This document shows, in pieces, positions 1-5,430 of a stretch of DNA of 5,548 nt. The notes beneath the pieces were generated by a model. That model saw nothing but the letters and a program-made list of their open reading frames with translations, did no database searches and was not told where the DNA came from. The position numbers and the translations under genes were made by a program. The stretch covers positions 1 through 5,548 of the forward strand of contig CAZXCQ010000351.1 in the NCBI GenBank assembly GCA_964639275.1, read 5' to 3'. The stretch comes from CAZXCQ01 sp964639275 (GTDB lineage Bacteria > Desulfobacterota > DSM-4660 > Desulfatiglandales > Desulfatiglandaceae). Position 1 is the stretch's first letter. Each line of letters begins with the position of its first letter.

Positions 1-117
1 ATGACCCGAAGATGGGATGCGAAAATGTGAAGTTATTTCTGCGCAAGCCCTTAGTGCTTCGTCTCATAAATTCGGTGACATACTTCTCAGTTCAACCGTG
101 TTCACGTGCTGGTATTT

Positions 118-145
118 CTGGATTCCGGCTTTCGCCGGAATCCAG
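118..145. repeat. Perfect 12-bp inverted repeat with TTTC loop
   Basis: The arms CTGGATTCCGGC (118-129) and GCCGGAATCCAG (134-145) are perfectly complementary around a 4-nt TTTC loop. Short GC-rich hairpins with TTTC loops are common dispersed REP-like elements in proteobacterial intergenic DNA, and this is the most likely explanation. No T-run follows on either strand, so it is not a canonical terminator. It lies about 85-115 bp upstream of the sigma-54 promoter candidate, a usual distance for an enhancer-binding-protein site, so an operator role is an alternative. It shares the 8-mer GGATTCCG with the leader hairpin of the activator gene (3893-3900). Confidence 0.75.
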
Positions 146-231
146 TCCCATAAGATGCGCTACCGTATTAATGAAACCATGTACTAAGTCTTGATCGACA
201 GACAGACCGGATTTTGCTAATTATATTTCTT

Positions 232-247
232 TGGCATGGTATTCGCA
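232..247 (+). promoter_or_regulatory. Candidate sigma-54 (-24/-12) promoter of the STAS gene
   Basis: The sequence TGGCATGGTATTCGCA matches the consensus TGGCAC-N5-TTGCA at the invariant GG (-24) and GC (-12) with exactly correct spacing. Mismatches are C to T at the last base of the -24 box and T to C in the -12 box. The predicted transcript would start near 258-260 and leave a leader of about 120 nt before the STAS start codon. A sigma-54 activator gene lies immediately beyond the STAS gene, which makes this element more plausible. It is a pattern match only. Confidence 0.45.
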
Positions 248-378
248 TGTTCGTCAAACATCTTACTGTTCAAATCATCGGTATTCGGGTATTTCGTTAT
301 GTCAGGCCTTCTTTGTGGCATAGGCCCAGAATCTTGAAAGACCCTTAAGAATTTTATCAATCTTAGAGTGAGCTAATA

Positions 379-630
379 ATGTCAGTCGTTCGGATCGAAG
401 AGGTATTTCAGGATGATCGCTCTGTGGAAATCAGGGTGGATGGAATATTGGATCGAGAATCCAGGGGGGTTTTAGATAAGGTCTGCCACCGCTATTTTAA
501 TGGAGATAAGAAGATTATATTGAATTTAGCGGGGCTGACTTATATCACAAGAGATGGGAGGGACTATCTTGTGGAGATCCAGAAAAAAGTAACCTTTGTA
601 AATACCCCTCTGTTTATGAAATTGTCTTAA
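379..630 (+). CDS. Small STAS-domain protein (anti-anti-sigma-factor-like)
   Basis: This 83-residue protein looks like one compact STAS domain of the SpoIIAA/anti-anti-sigma type, slightly shorter than the usual 100 or so residues. Visible hallmarks are an early strand (SVEIRVDGILD, residues 15-25), an amphipathic helix, the central strand KIILNLAGLTYI (45-56), and the loop TRDG (57-60) followed by a helix. In classical members the loop is DSSG and the Ser just before Gly is phosphorylated by an anti-sigma kinase. Here that position is Asp59 and no Ser is in the loop, so control by phosphorylation looks unlikely. There is no membrane segment or signal peptide. The Shine-Dalgarno is weak (GAGTGAG, upstream of ATG). 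It converges with the sigma-54 activator, 61 bp apart. A regulatory partner-switch or scaffold role is inferred; the target is unknown. Confidence 0.75.
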   Translation: MSVVRIEEVFQDDRSVEIRVDGILDRESRGVLDKVCHRYFNGDKKIILNLAGLTYITRDGRDYLVEIQKKVTFVNTPLFMKLS

Positions 631-691
631 CATAACGCCCTCTTTGAAACAGACAATCCCCTCAAGGCCGTAATGGGAAGACGCCCAATCC

Positions 692-3600
692 TTATGATCC
701 TGTAACAAGAGCGCTGGCCCTCTTCTTGGGGATCCCCTTGGGCCGATTGATACCCAGTCTCTTCATCCTCGATGTCAATGTGGAAGGATGAATGTCAAGG
801 AGTTCAGCTGCACCCCCCATACCTCTCACTTTCCATCCTGTCTTACTGAGAGCCCAGAGAATATGATGTCTCTCATTTTCCTCCAGGGTATGCTTTATCC
901 CCGAATTGACAGACAGCAGAGGACCCTCAGATAGTTCGGGGACCCTGAATTCTTTTCCCGAACTCAAAACAGTCCCTCTTTCAATGATATTTTCCAGCTC
1001 TCTGACATTGCCAGGCCAATGATATCGAATCAGTCTGTCCATCTCCTCATCAGGGATCACCTCTACTGACTTCCTCATCTTTGTCGCATAGATCTTTAGA
1101 AAATAATAAGCGAGCATATAGATATCTTCTTTCCGCTCCCGGAGGGGGGCGACATAGATCGGAAAGACGTTTAGCCGGTAGTAGAGATCCGTCCGGAATT
1201 TACCTTTGTCGATCAATTCTTTGAGGTCCTGGTTGGTGGCGGCCAGGAGCCGAAAATCGGAGTGTATGGTCTTGCTACCCCCAACTCGTTCGAATTCCTT
1301 GTATTGTAGGGTCCGTAAGAGCCGGACCTGAACATCTAAAGAAAGATCACCGATCTCGTCGAGGAAAAGGGTCCCGGAGTCAGCCAGTTCAAATCTCCCG
1401 ATCCGCCTCGAGGTTGCGCCGGTAAAGGCCCCTTTTTCATGACCAAACAATTCGCTCGGGAGTAGGCTCTCTGGAAGTGAGCTGCAATTGACCCGTATAA
1501 AAGGCCTATCGCTCCGAGAGCTAACTCGATGAATGGCCCTTGCCACCAATTCCTTCCCGACACCCGTCTCACCCAGAATAAGGACCGTGGTGTCGGTATT
1601 GGCCACCAGGTTTACCTGGGCCAGCACCTCTTTAATGGCGGCACTTTCGCCAACAATATCCTCGAAATGAAGGCTCTGAAGATGCTCCTCTTCATAGTAC
1701 AATTTCTCTTCATGAAGCTTCTCATTAAGTCTTTGCACTTCTTCCCAGGCCCTGGCATTATCGAGGGCAAATCCGGCGAAGGTAGCAAAGTAAGAAAGCA
1801 GTTCCAGGTCGCTCCCCTTAAATGCGCTGCTGAGAAAGCAGTTGTCATGATAGAGGACCCCTATGACATCGTCTCGCAGAATCATTGGAACGCAGATCTT
1901 TGACTGAATGACCTCGATGGAAGGGGGGGCGGATTTGGATTGTGGGTTAGCTTCAATAATGCGACCTTTACCTGTACGTGCCACCTCCTCTACCATCTTC
2001 ATTGATGGTTCAAAACTTGGATGAGAAATCTGTTCAAGTGTAAGATTCTTTGAGGCCCTCAGTTGAAATTTTGGACCATTGGTGTTGTCTTGTAAGAGGA
2101 ATATTGCACCCCTTTCCGCACCTGTTATCCGGTTAACAGTAGAAATGATTTGCTGGACCAACTCTTTATCATTCCGCAGGGTCACCACTTCCTGTCCCAA
2201 TCGGATTATCTCTTTTAGGAGCTTTTCATCATGGTGCTCAATCCTGACAAGGGATCTGAGGTCATCGGGGAAAAGGTGACCATCAAATGAAGACATGATC
2301 ATGAAAGCCCTTTTGGCGGTCTTCTCGGCCATTTTTTTGTTCCCAAGCGCCAGGTTTTCCCGGACCGACTCAATTAACGATAAGGCCAGCTGGATCTGAT
2401 GACCGGACTCTTCAAGCCATCTTATCGAGGTCTTGAGAGATTGGATTATCTTTTCTGAGGGAAGCCCCTCTCTCTTCTGATGCAGGGCCTTAAATCGGTA
2501 TGCAACCCCCTTCATAAATATGTTTTCATCCCTTATCATCCGGCGGAGGACCTTTTCAAAGGAAAGACCGGAAAAATGAGGAAGTTTGCCTTCCTCCATG
2601 GACCAAAGGAGTGCCAATAGATAGGGATAGGGCTGTACGGTTATCTTCACCTGCCCACTGAGCTTGAGGAATTCATTCAGATAGGTAATCGCCTTGTCAC
2701 TGTTGCCTCTCAAATAATGGGCATACGCAAATAGGAGTTTCCCGGATATCAATACAAAGTTATTGGGGCCACGGGTGGCTTCCTCTGTTGCAATTTCAAG
2801 ATATTGAAGCGCCCTGTTGGTTTCGCCCATATCAAACATAATTTTGGCCATATTTAGGCTCGCCCTTGCCGCAGCGTGTAGATTATCTCTATCAGTGCAG
2901 TATTTATGAATTGAATTGAGCATGCCTAATCCTTGCGTCACCTGCCCCAACAGGCAATAACAGTAACCCACCAAAGAGGCCCCTATCAAAGGATAATTTC
3001 CCTTGGGATATTTATCCACATCCGGGACTGATTTTTCGTAGCTCTCAATGACCTCACGAAAGCGGCCCTGCCAGTAATGAAAAAAGGTTCCAAATATCCT
3101 GGCCGAGCGAAGTGCTTTGGGGTCATTTAATCTCTTTGCTATGCTCCATCCGTGTTCAAAATGGTTTAAGGCGCTCCGATATCTCGAAAGAAGCCAGTTG
3201 TTTTTGGCCAGGTGCATCTCAAGAAGAGATTCATACCTTTTTTTATTCCAGTGTTTCGCCCGCTCAATGGCATCATAGAGAAAACCAATGATCTTTTCGG
3301 TATCATCCCTCCCAATTGATATCTTTGAGTATTTGACGGCGGCCTCAATAAAGATGGAATCTATTTGTTCGCCGTGTAACTCTGAGAGGTCATCAAGGAT
3401 CTTTTCGTAACACTGAAGGGCATCTTCGTTACGAAAGACCCTCAGGTTGGCATCGCCTGCCTTTAACAGCCAGCAACAAGTCTCTGCGTCGTTTGATATC
3501 TGGAGCAGATGGGGGGCCAACGCCTGTGCCTTGCCGTCTTCATCCGGGAGCTTTCGCAAAAACAGACTTGCGATTTGGCGATGCCCCTGTTCCTTTTCCT

Positions 3601-3850
3601 CCGGCCCCAATTGATCGAGCAACTCTTTTCGTTTTTCGGGGCTTCTAAAGGAATAGATCCCCGGCTCCTTTTCACTCAATATCTTCTTGCGGACCTCTTC
3701 GCCTAATATGGATAGGGTATCGCAGATCTTCCTATCTGTCAGTTCAACAACCCAATCAATCAGGAAGTCCTCATCAAAAAGGGCAATCAGGGCGAGAAGC
3801 TGTGAATTTGCGCTTTGAGCCGGTTGATAGAATTCAAGCGGTTTCCCCAT
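692..3850 (-). CDS. Sigma-54-dependent activator with TPR-like, GAF, AAA+ and Fis-HTH domains
   Basis: This 1052-residue bacterial enhancer-binding protein remodels sigma-54 RNA polymerase using ATP. Residues 1-110 resemble the winged-helix segment that follows the NTPase in MalT/STAND proteins. About 120-530 is helical, TPR-like sensor repeats, and about 555-700 is a GAF domain. A charged linker helix (701-726) leads to the AAA+ core, with Walker A GETGVGKE (760-767), GAFTGA (807-812), Walker B GTLFLDEIGD (826-835), Arg-finger region FRTDLYYRLN (885-894) and WPGNVREL (945-952). A Fis-type HTH (about 990-1034) ends in TLTSRMKRLGI. All catalytic and sigma-54-contact motifs are intact, and no receiver domain is present. 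The start is well fixed: an in-frame TAG lies 3 nt upstream of ATG, with AGAGGA as Shine-Dalgarno. The ligand and target operon cannot be read from the sequence; the STAS promoter at 232 is a candidate. Confidence 0.95.
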   Translation of the reverse strand: MGKPLEFYQPAQSANSQLLALIALFDEDFLIDWVVELTDRKICDTLSILGEEVRKKILSEKEPGIYSFRSPEKRKELLDQLGPEEKEQGHRQIASLFLRKLPDEDGKAQALAPHLLQISNDAETCCWLLKAGDANLRVFRNEDALQCYEKILDDLSELHGEQIDSIFIEAAVKYSKISIGRDDTEKIIGFLYDAIERAKHWNKKRYESLLEMHLAKNNWLLSRYRSALNHFEHGWSIAKRLNDPKALRSARIFGTFFHYWQGRFREVIESYEKSVPDVDKYPKGNYPLIGASLVGYCYCLLGQVTQGLGMLNSIHKYCTDRDNLHAAARASLNMAKIMFDMGETNRALQYLEIATEEATRGPNNFVLISGKLLFAYAHYLRGNSDKAITYLNEFLKLSGQVKITVQPYPYLLALLWSMEEGKLPHFSGLSFEKVLRRMIRDENIFMKGVAYRFKALHQKREGLPSEKIIQSLKTSIRWLEESGHQIQLALSLIESVRENLALGNKKMAEKTAKRAFMIMSSFDGHLFPDDLRSLVRIEHHDEKLLKEIIRLGQEVVTLRNDKELVQQIISTVNRITGAERGAIFLLQDNTNGPKFQLRASKNLTLEQISHPSFEPSMKMVEEVARTGKGRIIEANPQSKSAPPSIEVIQSKICVPMILRDDVIGVLYHDNCFLSSAFKGSDLELLSYFATFAGFALDNARAWEEVQRLNEKLHEEKLYYEEEHLQSLHFEDIVGESAAIKEVLAQVNLVANTDTTVLILGETGVGKELVARAIHRVSSRSDRPFIRVNCSSLPESLLPSELFGHEKGAFTGATSRRIGRFELADSGTLFLDEIGDLSLDVQVRLLRTLQYKEFERVGGSKTIHSDFRLLAATNQDLKELIDKGKFRTDLYYRLNVFPIYVAPLRERKEDIYMLAYYFLKIYATKMRKSVEVIPDEEMDRLIRYHWPGNVRELENIIERGTVLSSGKEFRVPELSEGPLLSVNSGIKHTLEENERHHILWALSKTGWKVRGMGGAAELLDIHPSTLTSRMKRLGINRPKGIPKKRASALVTGS

Positions 3851-3916
3851 TGTCTATTTCCTCTCCCGTAGCATTTGCAACCAGGGCAATGGGGATTCCG
3901 AACCCCCATTGCCCTG
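3845..3916 (-). promoter_or_regulatory. Leader hairpin of the activator gene that can alternatively pair with the start codon
   Basis: In the activator mRNA leader, CAGGGCAATGGGG (3916-3904) and CCCCATTGCCCTG (3894-3882) form a perfect 13-bp stem with a 9-nt loop, ending about 31 nt before the ATG. The 3' arm with its preceding U (UCCCCAUUG, 3895-3887) is also exactly complementary to CAAUGGGGA (3852-3844), which contains the start codon. Pairing of the 3' arm with its 5' arm or with the start site is mutually exclusive, so the leader could act as a translational switch. As DNA the same palindrome could be an operator. No U-run follows, so it is not a terminator. The pairing is seen; the function is inferred. 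Confidence 0.5.
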
Positions 3917-3945
3917 TCCAAGCGCCGATTTTGAAAAAAGCAAAA

Positions 3946-3973
3946 TTGATACCCTTTCTCACACCCTGTTCAA
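3946..3973 (-). promoter_or_regulatory. Weak sigma-70-like promoter candidate for the activator gene
   Basis: Reading the minus strand, TTGAAC (3973-3968), a 16-bp spacer and TATCAA (3951-3946) match the -35 and -10 consensus at 4 of 6 positions each. A transcript from here would include the whole leader hairpin at 3882-3916. The match is weak and offered only as the best candidate seen in the leader. Confidence 0.22.
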
Positions 3974-4076
3974 CTCTAGATTAAATCGAAATCGACTGCA
4001 AGGCATTTGTGCGATTTTTCAACTCTTAAATTCTAAATATAGAGCATAAGGATCTTCCCAGTCCCCCACTGTCACC

Positions 4077-4110
4077 CCCCGCTCAAGGCCTTGGCGGGGA
4101 CAGGCCCCGC
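4077..4110. repeat. Two overlapping, mutually exclusive GC-rich hairpins
   Basis: CCCCGCTCAAGG (4077-4088) pairs with CCTTGGCGGGG (4089-4099) apart from a single bulged T. GCGGGG (4094-4099) can instead pair with CCCCGC (4105-4110) around a 5-nt ACAGG loop. The shared GCGGGG makes the two structures alternatives. The element could be a REP-like intergenic repeat or a processing or stability element 3' of the selenoprotein operon. No T-run follows on either strand. Confidence 0.5.
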
Positions 4111-4131
4111 GGGAATGCCCAGAAGTAACTG

Positions 4132-4157
4132 TTGATGGGTTTTTACAGAAACATCAA
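4132..4157. repeat. Short imperfect inverted repeat
   Basis: TTGATG (4132-4137) and CATCAA (4152-4157) are complementary, and an inner TTT/AAA can extend the stem past a GG bulge. It is AT-rich and lacks a following T-run in the operon direction. The function is unknown, and a degenerate intergenic repeat is the simplest reading. Confidence 0.3.
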
Positions 4158-4293
4158 AACTTGCTTTGATTACAGCCGGTTCGAAAGATCTTGATGGCTA
4201 GGACTTGGTGAAAGGCATGTCTTGGTAGAGGTGCCGGAGAAGTTGGCGACTTCCCGAAAGGGGTCTCTTATGGACCCTGGCCTCCCTATTTTC

Positions 4294-4308
4294 AGCTCAT
4301 CCAGAGCT
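4294..4308 (-). promoter_or_regulatory. Weak SECIS-like hairpin after the apparent stop TGA
   Basis: AGCUC (4308-4304) pairs with GAGCU (4298-4294) around a 5-nt UGGAU loop beginning 18 nt after the TGA at 4323-4321, with G as the second loop base. The 5-bp stem is shorter than the two upstream hairpins and could be chance. If it works, the TGA at 4321 would be a third Sec codon and translation would end at the TGA at 4299-4297. Confidence 0.25.
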
Positions 4309-4320
4309 CGATTGACTGGG

Positions 4321-5430
4321 TCAGGCTGAACACGCCTCTGGCTCTGACTCTGGCCTATCTCCTTGGTCTGTCAGTGTTTCTGGCGGGTGCGATAAAAAGC
4401 GGTTGGCCATACAATTCTCATAAAGGATCTGAACCCGGGTGGCGCCAACGGTCATGGCGATGGCCATTGTCTCCCGGATCTCTTGGTCGGTTGCTTCCAG
4501 TTCCCTTGCAACTGCAAGGCAGTACTTTGTTCAAGCTTCGCACCCCGCCGCCAGTGAAGCCCCCAAAGCAATCAAGTACTTAGTCTTGCGGTCCAATGCG
4601 CCATCCGCATAGACCTGATCAAAAAACTCTCTGTATTTGCTGATTGAATCCGTCATGGTCTTGTCCTTCTTGATTGAGACCGCTGGCTTCGTGGCCCGGA
4701 ACAATGCCCCGCTGGTAACCGGGGAACTGTTGAAACCGGTTTCAGCCACCAGCTCTGTGTCTGCAAAACCGATCTCTCCAAAAAGTGCCAGGAAATCCTT
4801 TCCCGGTATTGCACCACCCTCTCACCGGAACCAGCTCTCTATTCTGGCTCTCGGATCATTCGGTAACAAGCCTGTGAGAACCTGATCCGCTATCATCACC
4901 CGCCCTCCAGGCTTCAAAACCCTGAACACTTCAGACAAGGCCTTGGCCTTGTCCGGGACAAGGTTAAACACACCATTGGAGATCACAACATCAAATATCT
5001 CGTCCGCAAAAGGTAGGTCTTCAGCAGAAGCCTCCTGGAAAGAAACATTTTTCAGAGTCGTTTTGCCCACATTCTCCATGGCCCGTTTGAGCATTTCAGA
5101 AACCATGTCAATGCCCATCACCTTCCCCTCGCGTCCTACCATAGTTGCAGAAACAAGTGTGTCCACACCGCCACCACAGCCGATATCCAGCACCACTTCC
5201 CCCCTGCCGATAGGACCCAAAGCAAAGGGATTTCCCACGCCGCAATAAGAGAAAATAACATCATCTGGCAGGTCTCCGATCTTCTCCGTATCGTAGGCCA
5301 GTGCTTCGATCCCTTTGCGCCCGGTGGGATACCTAAAAAGACCCTCGGGGCTTGAGGCGACTTTGATGTATTTCTCCCGGATATTCTTTACAATCTTTCC
5401 CCTATCCTCTGGTGTCAGTCTTGTTTCCAT
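4321..5430 (-). CDS. Two-Sec selenoprotein: ArsM-like SAM methyltransferase fused to AhpD/CMD domain
   Basis: Read through two in-frame TGA codons (4822-4824, 4531-4533), this is one 369-residue protein. Residues 1-249 are an ArsM-like class I methyltransferase: CGVGNP (63-68), SAM motif I VLDIGCGGG (80-88), acidic Asp108, and DVVISNGVFNLVPDK (147-161). Sec203 in WFRUEGGA sits where ArsM/AS3MT have the conserved Cys before GGAL; homology continues to about 248. Residues 259 to about 345 are a CMD/AhpD domain with redox motif C297-E-A-U300. Its usual Glu and His relay positions are Tyr285 and Cys304, so it is not a canonical AhpD peroxidase. Each TGA has a SECIS-like hairpin. ATG 5430 follows GAGG at 7 nt; an in-frame TGA lies 12 nt upstream. 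It overlaps the thioredoxin-like gene, suggesting translational coupling. Arsenic as substrate is inferred only. Alternatives are two separate selenoproteins (internal start at 4656) or a decaying gene, which I consider unlikely. Confidence 0.85.
4499..4526 (-). promoter_or_regulatory. bSECIS-like hairpin after the second Sec codon
   Basis: In the mRNA, CCUUGC (4519-4514) pairs perfectly with GCAAGG (4509-4504) around a 4-nt AGUU loop (4513-4510). An outer AGU/ACU helix (4526-4524 with 4501-4499) can extend it across an internal loop. The apical loop begins 18 nt after the UGA at 4533-4531 and has G as its second base, matching the bacterial SECIS pattern. Confidence 0.7.
4664..4670 (-). promoter_or_regulatory. 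Internal Shine-Dalgarno before the CMD domain
   Basis: AGAAGGA lies 7 nt upstream of an in-frame ATG (4656-4654) that begins MTDSISKYREFF, exactly where a free-standing CMD protein would start. No stop separates it from the methyltransferase part, so it is either a relic of a formerly separate gene or a working site that makes a second, CMD-only selenoprotein. Confidence 0.5.
4788..4806 (-). promoter_or_regulatory. bSECIS-like hairpin after the first Sec codon
   Basis: In the mRNA, CCGGGAAA (4806-4799) pairs with UUUCCUGG (4795-4788) over 8 bp, including one G-U, around a 3-nt GGA loop (4798-4796). The loop begins 24 nt after the UGA at 4824-4822 and its first two bases are G. This fits the known pattern of bacterial SECIS elements recognised by SelB: a hairpin with the apical loop roughly 16-37 nt past the UGA and a G among the first loop bases. 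It lies inside the coding sequence, as bacterial elements do. Confidence 0.75.

Larger units (their letters stand above)
1..378. other. Non-coding leader left of the STAS gene
   Basis: I see no convincing gene here. The only open frame of note (12-194, plus) has no recognisable domain, no clear ribosome-binding site, and runs through the perfect hairpin at 118-145, so it is not called. The supported contents are that hairpin repeat and a sigma-54-type promoter candidate at 232-247. Whatever lies to the left is outside the window. Confidence 0.6.
3851..4296. other. Intergenic region between the activator gene and the selenoprotein gene
   Basis: No gene is supported here. It must hold the activator promoter and the 3' end of the selenoprotein transcript. 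It contains the leader hairpin, two overlapping GC-rich hairpins (4077-4110) and a shorter inverted repeat (4132-4157). Continuing the selenoprotein frame past 4297 gives no recognisable domain. A second minus-strand frame (about 4201-4350) is open for some 50 codons but has no start context or known motif. No canonical hairpin-plus-T-run terminator was seen for the operon. Confidence 0.6.

Noticed and set aside
631..691. Bidirectional terminator between the convergent STAS and activator genes
   Set aside because: No stable hairpin with a T-run was found in this 61-bp gap.
1529..1903. Plus-strand ORF of 124 codons
   Set aside because: It is antisense to the AAA+/GAF part of the activator, which has strong family motifs on the other strand.
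4201..4360. Minus-strand open stretch after the selenoprotein in another frame (ends ...QDMPFTKS)
   Set aside because: There is no start codon context, SD or recognisable domain. It could be a frameshifted remnant but cannot be supported.
4374..4583. Plus-strand ORF with a hydrophobic stretch just upstream (about 4320-4395)
   Set aside because: It is antisense to the conserved CMD domain and tail. The membrane-like stretch has no start context and matches no family I recognise.
4531..4749. A separate 72-aa gene starting at GTG 4749
   Set aside because: The GTG is inside the methyltransferase C-terminus, and the CMD domain continues in frame past the TGA at 4531. It is part of the read-through protein.
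4943..5248. Plus-strand ORF of 101 codons
   Set aside because: It is a shadow of the SAM-binding domain on the minus strand.
4822..5430. A complete 202-aa methyltransferase ending at the TGA at 4822
   Set aside because: Family homology (GGAIPGKDF..., GFNSSPVTSGALFRA) continues in the same frame for about 45 residues past the TGA, so this stop truncates the enzyme at a catalytic position.
4321..5430. A pseudogene with two nonsense mutations
   Set aside because: Both stops are TGA, both replace functional Cys, both have SECIS-like hairpins, and the rest of the frame is intact with no frameshift. Random decay would not give this pattern.
4321..5430. TGA read as Trp or Gly throughout the genome
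   Set aside because: TGG is used for Trp in all genes here, the upstream gene needs TGA as its stop, and the positions align with Cys rather than Trp or Gly.
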